Origin: Nocardia salmonicida NBRC 13393
GTDB lineage: Bacteria; Actinomycetota; Actinomycetes; Mycobacteriales; Mycobacteriaceae
Reading direction: 5' to 3'
Length of the DNA stretch: 64,000 bases
Assembly: GCF_001613085.1 (NCBI RefSeq)
Contig: NZ_BDBR01000047.1
Coordinates: forward strand, 18,717-82,716
The position numbers and the translations under genes are program-made. The notes below the pieces were generated by a model. That model ran no database searches, was not told the DNA's origin, and saw only the letters and a list, made by a program, of their open reading frames with translations. Shown one piece after another: positions 1 through 8,040 of the stretch; the stretch's first letter is position 1, and the number at the start of each line of letters is the position of its first letter.

Positions 1-483
1 GGTTTGGACCGTGCGCAAGCGCCCGGCCTTCTCCCACTCCGGGGCGATCAGCACGCGATGGGCGCTGAGCAGACTCGCTTCGGTGATCCTGCCGGTCGCC
101 GCCGTGTCGACCAGGCCCGTGAGTGATCGCACCGCGCCGACCTGTGACTCCGCCTCGGCGCGGGTCGTCGCGCCGCCGAAGGCTTTGCTGAATGCTCGCC
201 AGCCCGCATCGATGTGCTCGATTCGCGAGGACGCCACTGCCTCGCTGCGCAGCAGGAATTCGCGCAGCGGTGGCGAATACTGGCCCTGGCCGGCCTCGAG
301 ATGAGTCACCGCGATCACCGCGGCTTCGCTGGCCGATGTTGTTCGCCTGGAGGCGAAGTCGAGTTCGGCGATGCGCGGGGGGATCGACACCGCGACGCGC
401 TCCGGCATGGGGCCGACCCGTGGCCCGCGTCCGTCCCGCGCCGTCCAGGGACGCTGCTCCGTGCGGTGAGCCGGCCAACTCAT
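1..483 (-). CDS. Fic-family protein, N-terminal part (cut by window edge)
   Basis: The frame is open from an ATG at 481-483 down to base 1, so only the first 161 residues are present and the gene continues outside the window. Around residue 80 the translation shows LLRSEAVASSRIEHI, which matches the Fic_N signature (E-A-x-x-S-S-x-I-E) found ahead of the AMP-transferring Fic core. The catalytic HPFxxGNGR motif would lie beyond the edge and cannot be checked. Fic proteins usually AMPylate target proteins or act as toxins, and the Fic_N class is often self-inhibited by the S/T-x-x-x-E/N-G helix near this motif. The first 30 residues are basic and poorly conserved, so an internal start is possible. 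The family call is good; the function is only inferred. Confidence 0.72.
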   Translation of the reverse strand, partial: MSWPAHRTEQRPWTARDGRGPRVGPMPERVAVSIPPRIAELDFASRRTTSASEAAVIAVTHLEAGQGQYSPPLREFLLRSEAVASSRIEHIDAGWRAFSKAFGGATTRAEAESQVGAVRSLTGLVDTAATGRITEASLLSAHRVLIAPEWEKAGRLRTVQT

Positions 484-490
484 GTGCTTT

Positions 491-512
491 TACTATACTT
501 TCGCTATCGAAA
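491..512 (-). promoter_or_regulatory. Possible promoter/operator of the Fic gene
   Basis: On the minus strand a TATAGT box ends 8 bases before the Fic ATG. An inverted repeat, TTTCG-N4-CGAAA (499-512), lies immediately upstream of that box, in the usual spacer position for an operator. The region is AT-rich against a GC-rich background. No convincing -35 is seen, and there is no Shine-Dalgarno sequence, so the message may have a very short leader. Confidence 0.3.
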
Positions 513-589
513 ACGCCACTAACTTGTCAGCTACTCGCGTTTTTCGGAGGGAACGACAGTAGCGAGCTGACTAGTCGCTGCTTGCGTCG

Positions 590-1342
590 TCAGGTGAGAT
601 CGGTTGCCGCGTGGGTCCTGGCTCGGGCGACGGCTTGTCCGATGCCCTCGGTGAAGGGGTCGCCGTGGCCGGGAAGGACCAGGTCGGCGGCGAGTGATTC
701 GAGGGCTGCCAGGGCTGCCAGGGTTTTCGGGGTCGAGTGGTTGAAGAAGTCGGGGAGTAGTTGGGGGCCTTCGATTTTCGACGTGGGATGGGCGGTAACC
801 AGTGTGTCGCCGGTGGCTACCGCGCCCGCGTTCGGCAGATAGAAGGCGCTGTGCCCGGAGGTGTGGCCCGGGGAGGGGATCGGGATCGGGTTGCCGGGGA
901 AGTCGAGGGCGCCTTCGGCGGGGAAGGGCTGGATGTGGGGGACCGGGTTCTTGCGAAGGCCGCCGGCGGCGGTGATGCGGGCTGCCCAGCCGATCGTGTC
1001 GAGGTCGGTGAGGCGTTTGATCACATCGAGCGGGGTGGCGGATTCGTGGACCTCGCCACGGGCGTGGGCGACTTCGATTTCGCTGGTGTAGACCGGGATC
1101 GCGTAGTGACGGTGCAGGTGGTTCAGTGCGCCGACGTGGTCCAGGTGGGCGTGGGTCAGCAGGATCGCCTTGATGTCTTCGGGGCGGTGGCCCAGGGCTC
1201 GGATCGACTTCTCGATGGTGGTGGCATCGCCGTGCCAGCCCGCGTCGATGAGCGTCAGATCGCGGCCGTCGCGGAGCAGGACCATGTTCACATGGGTGCC
1301 CGCGATGGTGAAGATATTGTCGGCTACCTGCTGGTGACGCAT
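590..1342 (-). CDS. MBL-fold metallohydrolase
   Basis: A 250-residue metallo-beta-lactamase-fold hydrolase. The metal-binding signature THAHLDH is at residues 63-69, followed by PGHTSGH, a GDT aspartate loop and a C-terminal LPGHGDP, which together supply the usual His/Asp ligands for two metals. The start is the ATG at 1342 because a GGAGAGGG ribosome site precedes it; the frame stays open further upstream but that part is antisense to the peptidase gene. No signal peptide is seen, so it should be cytoplasmic. It sits 68 bases downstream of the M13 peptidase on the same strand and may be co-transcribed. Substrate is unknown: glyoxalase II-like, lactonase-like and general thioester or phosphoester hydrolysis are all possible within this fold. 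Confidence 0.85.
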   Translation of the reverse strand: MRHQQVADNIFTIAGTHVNMVLLRDGRDLTLIDAGWHGDATTIEKSIRALGHRPEDIKAILLTHAHLDHVGALNHLHRHYAIPVYTSEIEVAHARGEVHESATPLDVIKRLTDLDTIGWAARITAAGGLRKNPVPHIQPFPAEGALDFPGNPIPIPSPGHTSGHSAFYLPNAGAVATGDTLVTAHPTSKIEGPQLLPDFFNHSTPKTLAALAALESLAADLVLPGHGDPFTEGIGQAVARARTHAATDLT

Positions 1343-1410
1343 GGGTCCCTCTCCGGAGCGATGGATTTCGACCCTACCGGCGGGCAGGCCACCGGCAGGG
1401 TCGAGTCGCA

Positions 1411-3426
1411 TCACCAGATTGTCACGCGCTCCTCGGGCTTCAGGAACAGCTTGTCGTCGGGGGTCACGTCGAAGGCTTCGTAGAAGCTGTCGATATTGCG
1501 GATCACCGCGTTGCAGCGGAACTCCGGCGGGGAGTGCGGGTCGACGGCGAGGCGGCGGATGGCTTCCTCGGTGCGAGCCTTGGTGCGCCAGACCTGCGCC
1601 CAGCCGTAGAAGACGCGCTGCAGCCCGGTGAGGCCGTCGATGACCGGGGGTTCCTTGCCGTCGAGCGAAATCCGGTAGGCGGCGAGGGCGATGGACAGCC
1701 CGCCCAGATCGCCGATGTTCTCGCCGATCGTGAACTCGCCGTTCACGGTGTGCTCGTCGTCGAGTTCGGCGGGGGAGAGCACGTTGTACTGGTCGATCAG
1801 GGCCTTGGTGCGCTTGCCGAACTCGGCGCGGTCCTCGTCGGTCCACCAGTCCTGCATGTTGCCGTCGCCGTCGTACTTGGCGCCCTGGTCGTCGAAACCG
1901 TGACCGATCTCGTGGCCGATCACCGCGCCGATCCCGCCGTAGTTGGCGGCGTCGTCGGCGTTCATGTCGAAGAACGGCGGCTGCAGGATCGCCGCGGGGA
2001 ACACGATCTCGTTCATGCCGGGGTTGTAGTAGGCGTTCACCGTCTGCGGGGTCATGAACCACTCGCCGCGATCTACCTCGCCACCCAGTTTGCCCAGGTC
2101 GCGATCGTGGTCGGCGGCGTGGCCACGGCGGTAGTTGCCGACGAGGTCTCCTGCGTCGATCTCGACCGCCGAGTAGTCACGCCAGGTGTCGGGGTAGCCG
2201 ATCTTGGGGGTGAACTTCTCCAGCTTGGTGAGCGCGGCGGCGCGGGTGTCGGGGCCCATCCACTCGAGGTCGGCGATATTGCGCCGGTAGGCCTCCTGAA
2301 GGTTGGCCACCAGCTCGACCATGCGGGCCTTGGCCTGCGGCGGAAAGTGCCGGGCCACATACAGTTTGCCGACCGCCTCGCCGAGCAGTTCCTGCACCAG
2401 CGACACGCCGCGCTTCCAGCGCTCGCGGTTCTCCTCGGCGCCGGTGAGGGTGCGACCGTAGAAGTCGAAGTACTCCTCGACGATCTCGTCGGTGAGGAAT
2501 CCGGCGCGCGCGTGCAGCACCTGCCACGCCGTCCACGCCTGCCAATCCGCTCGCGGCACCTCGGCCCACGCAGTGGCGAAGGCGCGCAGGTAGTCGGGCT
2601 GACGGACGACGAGCTCGGCGAACAGATCCTCGCCGTCACGGTCGAGACCGGTGGCGACGCCTTCCACCCAGGCGGCCCAGTCGAATTCCGGGTGCTCGGC
2701 GACCAGGTCGGCGAACGTCGTGAGGTTGTAGCTCTTTTCGGCATCGCGGCGCCGCACCACATCCCAATGGCCTGCGGCGAGTGTGCGTTCCAGCTCGAAC
2801 ACGCGGCGGGCGGCGTCGGCCGGATCCGCCGGGAGCAGACCGTCCAAGGACGCGTCGGCGGCGGCGATGGTGAACATCTTGGTGATGTGCGCGAGGTAGG
2901 CGGCGCGGATCGGCGCGAACTCCTCGGAGCGGTAGTAGGACTCGTCGGGCAGCCCGATGCCCGACTGGGTCGCGTGCACCAGGTACCGGGTGGAGTTCTT
3001 GTCGTCGGTGTCGACGTAGTAGGCGAGCGCGCCACGAACTCCCGTGCGCTGCAAGCGTCCGAGCAGCGCGGCGAACGCGCTCGGGTCGGCGACCTCGGCG
3101 ATCGCGCGCAGCTCGTCGGCGATCGGGGAGAACCCGGCCGCCGCGACCACATCGGTGGCCATGAAGCTCGAGAACAGCTCCCCGATCTTGCGGGCATCGG
3201 CATCGTCGGCCGCACCGGAGGCACTGTCGGTGATGATCGCCTGCACATCGAGCTCGGCCTGGTCGTAGAGCGTGCGGAACGCACCGTCGACGGCCCGGTC
3301 GGCCGGAATCTCGTACCCGGCCAACCACTGCCCGTTGACATGCGCGAACAGATCGTCCTGCACCCGCACATCCTGATCGCGGAAGGACAGATCAATACCG
3401 GAGGGAGCACTCAGATCAGAAGTCAC
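1411..3426 (-). CDS. M13 (neprilysin/Zmp1-type) zinc metalloendopeptidase
   Basis: 671 residues, the normal length for the M13 family. The zinc site HEIGH is near residue 505, followed by GFDDQGAKYD, and the third ligand motif GENIGDLGG lies near residue 567. The protein ends in VTIW, close to the conserved C-terminal tryptophan of the family. There is no transmembrane anchor or clear signal peptide, which resembles M. tuberculosis Zmp1 rather than eukaryotic neprilysin. It hydrolyses short peptides on the amino side of hydrophobic residues, according to family knowledge. The start is a GTG at 3426. The next gene upstream ends 42 bases away. A host-interaction role is known for Zmp1 but cannot be assumed here. 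Confidence 0.93.
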   Translation of the reverse strand: MTSDLSAPSGIDLSFRDQDVRVQDDLFAHVNGQWLAGYEIPADRAVDGAFRTLYDQAELDVQAIITDSASGAADDADARKIGELFSSFMATDVVAAAGFSPIADELRAIAEVADPSAFAALLGRLQRTGVRGALAYYVDTDDKNSTRYLVHATQSGIGLPDESYYRSEEFAPIRAAYLAHITKMFTIAAADASLDGLLPADPADAARRVFELERTLAAGHWDVVRRRDAEKSYNLTTFADLVAEHPEFDWAAWVEGVATGLDRDGEDLFAELVVRQPDYLRAFATAWAEVPRADWQAWTAWQVLHARAGFLTDEIVEEYFDFYGRTLTGAEENRERWKRGVSLVQELLGEAVGKLYVARHFPPQAKARMVELVANLQEAYRRNIADLEWMGPDTRAAALTKLEKFTPKIGYPDTWRDYSAVEIDAGDLVGNYRRGHAADHDRDLGKLGGEVDRGEWFMTPQTVNAYYNPGMNEIVFPAAILQPPFFDMNADDAANYGGIGAVIGHEIGHGFDDQGAKYDGDGNMQDWWTDEDRAEFGKRTKALIDQYNVLSPAELDDEHTVNGEFTIGENIGDLGGLSIALAAYRISLDGKEPPVIDGLTGLQRVFYGWAQVWRTKARTEEAIRRLAVDPHSPPEFRCNAVIRNIDSFYEAFDVTPDDKLFLKPEERVTIW

Positions 3427-3468
3427 GCTCCCCAGTATGCCGAAACACCGGTGGTCGGCGACGTGGTC

Positions 3469-3834
3469 TTACACGCAGGCGAACTCGTCGTCTCGGACGC
3501 CGGCTACGAAGGCTTCCCATTCGGGGGCGGTGAAGTGGAGGAGGACGTCTTCGTGGCGGAGGGTGGTCGAACCGTCGGGGGAGGTGTGGGCGACGAGGTC
3601 GGGGTGGCGGCGCGCAGTCTGGAGGTAGTGCAGGAAGGCTGTCCACAGGGGGGCGTCGACGGTGATGATGGGCTCGTCCAGGCCGGTGTTCATCGGGTTG
3701 CGGCGGAATTTGCTGTCTCGTACCTGGACAGTGTTTCCATCGAAACGAACCTCGACACATTGGTTGCCGTTATTGGAGTGCGACGAGCTGAACCAGCCGT
3801 GTTCGGCCGGGTGGCGACGAGCGGTGGTGGACAT
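3469..3834 (-). CDS. DUF397 protein paired with an XRE regulator
   Basis: 121 residues with two DUF397 motifs: an N-terminal WFSSSHSNNGNQCVEV segment and a C-terminal copy ending PEWEAFVAGVRDDEF. In actinomycetes DUF397 proteins are small partners of WhiJ/DUF5753-type XRE regulators and are encoded beside them, with suggested antitoxin-like or co-regulator roles. Most are about 60-80 residues with one motif, so this one looks like a duplicated or extended form. The start chosen is the ATG at 3834, preceded by CGAGGT; an ATG 24 bases upstream would overlap the XRE gene. The gap to the XRE stop is 10 bases, so the two are an operon. Confidence 0.8.
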   Translation of the reverse strand: MSTTARRHPAEHGWFSSSHSNNGNQCVEVRFDGNTVQVRDSKFRRNPMNTGLDEPIITVDAPLWTAFLHYLQTARRHPDLVAHTSPDGSTTLRHEDVLLHFTAPEWEAFVAGVRDDEFACV

Positions 3835-3844
3835 ACCTCGAATC

Positions 3845-4699
3845 TTACACGCTTGCATACTCCCTGATCAGGGCGAGAGATTCGGTGCGAGAAAGAGATT
3901 GCTCGCGGGCACGCACGTAGGCGAAGCCGAGATCGCGGACCTGTTCGGCATCGTCGACATGACCACCGAACACCGCGCTCTCGGCCCATGCGAAGGTCGG
4001 TAGCTGATCGCTTGCGAAGTCGAGCAGATGGAAGCTGGAACCGCCGAGCACGGCTCCTTCGGGCGCACTGAACGGGATGACGCGCACGTCGACGGTGTCG
4101 AGCTCACGCACCAGCGTGACCAGGTGACGCAACTGCTCACGCAACACCGCATTACCGCCGGTCTGCTGACGAAGAGTGGCCTCGCCGAGTACGGCGGTGA
4201 GTTCGAGCGGATCGGGTTCGCGCAGCCGCCGCTGACGACGTAGTCGTATAGAGACTAATTGGTCTACCTGCACCGGGCGGATCATCACATCGGCGCTGAT
4301 CAGCGCCCGCGCGTACGCCTCGGTCTGCAACAGCCCCGGCACGATCATGCTGTCGTAGCTGCGGATACTCTCCGCGCCCGCCTCCATCCCGTACAACCGC
4401 TGCAATTCGGGACCGATCAGAGCCGAGGAGGCCGTCGTCCACCAGCCGCGTTGCTTGCTCGCCGCGAGCAGGGCGAGCAGTTCGCGGCGTTCGTCAGGCG
4501 TGACGTCGAGAACGTCGAGGACCGGCTCGATCGTGGTGCGGGTGAGCACCCGCCTGCCCTTCTCGACATGGGACCAATTGGCGGGAGTGAACCCGACGCG
4601 GCGGGCGAACCCGGCCGAATCGAACCCGCGCTGCTCGCGCAGTTCACGCAGGCGCAGGACGAGTTCCCACCGTGCGACGGTCGGCGAAACGGGAGCCAT
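3845..4699 (-). CDS. XRE-family DNA-binding regulator with DUF5753 domain
   Basis: 284 residues. An N-terminal helix-turn-helix of the Cro/CI class occupies about residues 12-66 (LRELREQRGFDSAGFARRVG, then WSHVEKGRR). The rest, from about residue 90, is a DUF5753 ligand or partner domain containing the usual VPGLLQTEAYARAL segment. Such WhiJ-like proteins act with a DUF397 partner, here the next gene downstream. The ATG at 4699 is used; a GTG at 4726 is an alternative that adds nine residues. Neither has a good ribosome site, and a TACGAT box 8 bases before the ATG suggests a nearly leaderless message. It is transcribed divergently from the gene at 4921. Confidence 0.86.
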   Translation of the reverse strand: MAPVSPTVARWELVLRLRELREQRGFDSAGFARRVGFTPANWSHVEKGRRVLTRTTIEPVLDVLDVTPDERRELLALLAASKQRGWWTTASSALIGPELQRLYGMEAGAESIRSYDSMIVPGLLQTEAYARALISADVMIRPVQVDQLVSIRLRRQRRLREPDPLELTAVLGEATLRQQTGGNAVLREQLRHLVTLVRELDTVDVRVIPFSAPEGAVLGGSSFHLLDFASDQLPTFAWAESAVFGGHVDDAEQVRDLGFAYVRAREQSLSRTESLALIREYASV

Positions 4700-4741
4700 G
4701 GGCGAATATCGTACGCTTATCGACACGCTAGCTACTGACTA

Positions 4742-4768
4742 TTGTCAGCACGGTTGTGCGGCTATAGG
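4742..4768 (+). promoter_or_regulatory. Weak promoter candidate for the 4921 gene
   Basis: TTGTCA (4742-4747) and TATAGG (4763-4768) are separated by 15 bases in the divergent region between the XRE regulator and the rightward hypothetical gene. The spacing is shorter than ideal, so this is only a candidate. Confidence 0.25.
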
Positions 4769-4920
4769 CTGTCCGGAACGGTCTTTTTCTCTCATGTCCT
4801 GCCGTTATGAAAAAGTTTCCCGCGCCACCGGGCCTTGATGGTCCACCCCTTACCGAGATTCGCCCAGAGCGAGCGAACTCCCAGCTACATCGAGCCACCG
4901 TCGACAGAGACGAGGTCGTG

Positions 4921-5451
4921 ATGAGCACGTTGCACACTGATGAGGACAAGGGCGGGTATACGGCGGCCGAGGAGTACTCGGCCACCCAGGACGCTTTGGC
5001 GCGCTGTCGCCACTACCGCAAGCACCATGGCCTCTACGGCGTCGTCGACGCCGCACTGGGGCGGATCGTGCTCGAGATCGGCGCGGTCGGCGCGGTGGTG
5101 ATGCCGTCGACGCTGGGCGAACGGGTCCGCGGGCTGCTCGTCACGCGCGGCCTGCGCTGCGGGCCGATCATCGCCCATCCACGGTCCGGTCGCTGGACCT
5201 TCCTCACCGGGCCGGTCGACAACTCCTACCTCGACACCGTGCTGTTCGCCGAGCTGTTCCGGGTGTGCGCCTCGGTCGCCTTACCGGGCAGCGACATCGT
5301 GCTGCCGTCGCCGGCCGACGAGCGCAGCGGATACCGCACCTGGATGCAGGCGCCCGACGGTGATTTCCGACCGGATTTCGCGGCGATCGTCGCCGTGACC
5401 CGGACCAACGCCAAGTCGGCGACCCTGGCGCGCCAGCCGGGTTCGGCCTGA
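4921..5451 (+). CDS. Conserved actinobacterial hypothetical protein beside XRE/DUF397 pair
   Basis: 176 residues from the ATG at 4921, chosen because GACGAGG lies 6 bases upstream; the frame is open further upstream without a better start. I do not recognise a firm family. Segments such as GRWTFLTGP near the middle and LPGSDIVLPSPADE with a following GYRTW resemble the N-terminal part of actinobacterial bifunctional DNA primase/polymerase-like proteins, but the acidic catalytic residues of that family are not evident, so a degenerate relative is the most that can be said. There is no signal peptide and no membrane segment. It is divergent from the XRE/DUF397 operon and may be part of the same regulatory unit. 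Confidence 0.62.
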   Translation: MSTLHTDEDKGGYTAAEEYSATQDALARCRHYRKHHGLYGVVDAALGRIVLEIGAVGAVVMPSTLGERVRGLLVTRGLRCGPIIAHPRSGRWTFLTGPVDNSYLDTVLFAELFRVCASVALPGSDIVLPSPADERSGYRTWMQAPDGDFRPDFAAIVAVTRTNAKSATLARQPGSA

Positions 5452-5453
5452 GT

Positions 5454-6230
5454 TCACCCTCCGCCGAGGCGCGCGTGCATCTCCCAGACCAGCACCTCGG
5501 CATCGCCGTGCGGACGAATCAACTGGCCGCCGGAGCGGGTCAGCCGGATCGCGTCGCCCTGGGACAGGGTGCCGAGTCCCTCGACGTCGATCTCGCCGCG
5601 CGCGACGAAGACATGCAGGTAAGGCGCATCGGGAAGGGTCACACCGGGGCTGTCGGCGGTCATCCTGGCGACGTGCATGGCGGCGTGTGAGGAGTTGATC
5701 GCGATGGCGGTGCGGTCGCGATAGCGAGGTAGGCCCGACGCGACCGTCACCAGGTCGCCGCGTGCGAGTTCGTCATCGATCTCGAGCTGCTGGTAGCCGG
5801 GGTCGACGCCGGGCTCGTCGGGGACCACCCACATCTGCACGAAATGTACGGGCTCGTCGTGGGATCTGCCGTCCAGGCGCCACGAATCGTTCTTCTCGGA
5901 GTGCTGGATGCCGGTGCCCGCGCTCATCCGCTGGGCCAGACCCGGGTAGATGACGCCGTTGTGTCCGAGCGAATCCTGATGCACGAGGCTGCCGCCGAGC
6001 ACCCAGGTGACGATTTCCATGTCTCGATGCGGATGCGTGTCGAAGCCCTCGCCGGGCAGCACCACGTCCTCGTTGTTCACCAGCAACAGCCCGTGATGGG
6101 TGTTGTCCGGGTCGTAGTGCTCGCCGAACGAGAACGAATGCTTGGAGTCGAGCCACGGGATCCGCGTCTTCATCCGGTCGCCACCGCGGTGTAGTTCTAA
6201 CCGCGGGGGTGTCGTCGATGGGGGCGTCAC
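5454..6230 (-). CDS. Pirin-family cupin protein
   Basis: 258 residues with the two-cupin pirin layout. The N-terminal half contains LDSKHSFSFGEHYDPDN, then THPHRDMEIVTWVL and GSLVHQDS, which hold the three histidines and the glutamate that bind iron, and ends with the AGTGIQHSE motif. The C-terminal half (QGDAIRLTRSGG) is the less conserved cupin. Bacterial pirins act as quercetinases or as metabolic regulators; which applies here cannot be told from sequence. The first nine residues (MTPPSTTPP) are probably disordered. It converges on the 4921 gene with only 2 bases between the stops. Confidence 0.9.
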   Translation of the reverse strand: MTPPSTTPPRLELHRGGDRMKTRIPWLDSKHSFSFGEHYDPDNTHHGLLLVNNEDVVLPGEGFDTHPHRDMEIVTWVLGGSLVHQDSLGHNGVIYPGLAQRMSAGTGIQHSEKNDSWRLDGRSHDEPVHFVQMWVVPDEPGVDPGYQQLEIDDELARGDLVTVASGLPRYRDRTAIAINSSHAAMHVARMTADSPGVTLPDAPYLHVFVARGEIDVEGLGTLSQGDAIRLTRSGGQLIRPHGDAEVLVWEMHARLGGG

Positions 6231-6318
6231 AGTTCAATTCTGGCATCAATCGTGGCGATGTACCGCTCACGGTGTGCGTGGTCCGCGGGCCGGTTCGCCG
6301 TGGCACTAGGGTCATGGC

Positions 6319-7701
6319 GTGTCGACTCATCCCTCTGACGGCTCGAATACGGCGGATGAGCAGCCGATCTCGATGAGACATCTGCTTCGCGACACCCGCG
6401 AGGTGATCCGTCGAAACCCGCGGATGCCGCGCCTCGCCCTGCTGCGCCTGGCCGCGCAGTTCGGTGACGGGATGTTCCAGGCTGCCCTGTCGGGAGCGAT
6501 CCTGTTCAATCCGGAACGCGAGACCGATCCGCTGGCCATCGCCGCGGGTTTCGCGGTACTGCTGCTTCCGTATTCGGTGCTCGGGCCGTACGCGGGCGCG
6601 CTGCTGGATCGATGGGATCGGCGCAATGTGCTGCTGGTCGCGAGTGCGGCGCGGGCGATGTTGATCGCCACGGCCGCGATCACCTTGTTCGTCGGGGTGG
6701 GGGAGACGCCGCTGCTGGTGCTGGCCTTGGCGACGGTGGGGATCAGCAGGTTCGTGCTGGCCGGTGTGTCGGCGGCGCTGCCGCGAGTGCTCGAACAGCG
6801 CTGTCTGGTTCCGATGAACTCGGTGCTGGCGACGGTGGCCTCGGTGTGTGCCGGCATCGGCGCGGCGACATCGGTGTCGGTGATCGCGCTGATCGGCGCG
6901 GGTGACGCGGCCTCGTCGGCGGCGGTGGCACTCAGTGGCATCGGCTCCTTGGTCGGCGTGGTGCTGGCCTACGGATTCCGCCCGCATGTGCTCGGGCCGG
7001 ATCGCGGTTCGGCCGAGACCGAGACCGCCGTGCACGCCATCGCGACCGGTCTTCGCACCGGCGCGCGGGCGGTCTGGCATTCGGCGCAGGTGACGACGGC
7101 GATGATCGGAATCGGCGCGCATCGCATCGTGTTCGGGATGAACACGCTGATCATGGTCCTGGTGCTGCGTCAGCCGACCGGCAGCGACGAGATGAGCGGC
7201 GGGTTGGTGGGCTTCGGGGTCGCGATCGGGTTCGCGGCGGCGGGGATGCTGGTGGCCGCGGTCGGCGCGCCGATCCTGATCCCGCGTCTCGGCAGACCGC
7301 GCACCGTGCTGCTCGGGCTCACGACGGCGGTGATCGTGCAGCTCACGCTGGTGACACCGATCGCGCTGGCCACCGGTCCGGCCGTCGACGATGCGCACCG
7401 GCTGCTGCTGATCGGCGCGTTCGGGCTCGGCCTCGCCGGCCAGACGATCAAGCTGACCGGCGACGCGAGCATGCAGATCGACATCGTCGACGATCAGCGC
7501 GGGCAGGTATTCGCCCTGCAGGACACGGTTTTCAACGTCTGCTTCGTCTTGGCGATCGCGGTGACCGCGCTGGTGATTCCGGCCGACGGACGCTCCATCG
7601 GGGTCGTGCTGGCCGGCGCCGGGGTCTACGTGCTCGGCATCGCGGCCATCGCGCTCAATTCCCGTCGAGCCAGGGTGGGCCCAGCTGAACTCCGGGGATA
7701 G
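6319..7701 (+). CDS. MFS transporter
   Basis: 460 residues with about twelve hydrophobic segments separated by a central loop near residues 225-245. The LDRWDRRNVLLVASA loop after the second helix is a variant of MFS motif A (G-x-x-x-D-R-x-G-R-R), and PYSVLGPYAGALLDRWDRR is typical of actinobacterial drug-efflux-like MFS proteins. The first 35 residues are hydrophilic and cytoplasmic. The start is a GTG at 6319. The substrate cannot be predicted. It is divergent from pirin, with 88 bases between the starts. Confidence 0.85.
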   Translation: MSTHPSDGSNTADEQPISMRHLLRDTREVIRRNPRMPRLALLRLAAQFGDGMFQAALSGAILFNPERETDPLAIAAGFAVLLLPYSVLGPYAGALLDRWDRRNVLLVASAARAMLIATAAITLFVGVGETPLLVLALATVGISRFVLAGVSAALPRVLEQRCLVPMNSVLATVASVCAGIGAATSVSVIALIGAGDAASSAAVALSGIGSLVGVVLAYGFRPHVLGPDRGSAETETAVHAIATGLRTGARAVWHSAQVTTAMIGIGAHRIVFGMNTLIMVLVLRQPTGSDEMSGGLVGFGVAIGFAAAGMLVAAVGAPILIPRLGRPRTVLLGLTTAVIVQLTLVTPIALATGPAVDDAHRLLLIGAFGLGLAGQTIKLTGDASMQIDIVDDQRGQVFALQDTVFNVCFVLAIAVTALVIPADGRSIGVVLAGAGVYVLGIAAIALNSRRARVGPAELRG

Positions 7702-7711
7702 CCGAACACGC

Positions 7712-7948
7712 CTATGGCAGTGCGCCATCGTCGCCGTTGCTGAGGGCGCCCGCGGGTTCCTGCGCGAGGACCGTGCGGTGGTCGACGGTCGACAGCGGGA
7801 TGTCGGGGAGGAAAGCGTCGTAGTCGATGCCGGAGTCGTAGTCGACCCAGAGGGCGTCGACGACGCTCGTGTCGGCCAGTTCGTCGTGGCTCGACCAGTG
7901 GTGCACGACCGCGTCGCCGGTTCCGAAGACGTACTCGATTTCGCTCAC
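7712..7948 (-). CDS. Small acidic hypothetical protein
   Basis: 78 residues from a GTG at 7948. It is strongly acidic (DALWVDYDSGIDYDAFLPDIP) with an IEYVFGTGDAVVHHW start. Short acidic Asp-rich proteins beginning this way occur in Nocardia and Rhodococcus, but I cannot name a family. It is cytoplasmic as far as can be seen, with no signal or membrane segment. The ribosome site is weak. Base composition in codon third positions looks coding. It converges on the MFS gene with a 10-base gap and is divergent from the DUF4185 gene. Confidence 0.5.
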   Translation of the reverse strand: MSEIEYVFGTGDAVVHHWSSHDELADTSVVDALWVDYDSGIDYDAFLPDIPLSTVDHRTVLAQEPAGALSNGDDGALP

Positions 7949-8040
7949 ATCTGCTTGGACGCACGGCAACAGCGATCGGTTCCGGTAAGTTCTCACAAGA
8001 TCACAGGTGTTCCTCGCCGACACCGATTCCAGGGAGCCAG

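Noticed and set aside
1534..3867. 777-codon plus-strand frame opposite the M13 peptidase
   Set aside because: Val/Gly/Asp-rich shadow; the minus strand encodes a complete peptidase with intact motifs.
5773..7728. 651-codon minus-strand open frame across pirin and the MFS gene
   Set aside because: It is antisense to two well-supported genes and its translation is a His/Arg/Asp-rich low-complexity string; long antisense frames are expected at high GC.
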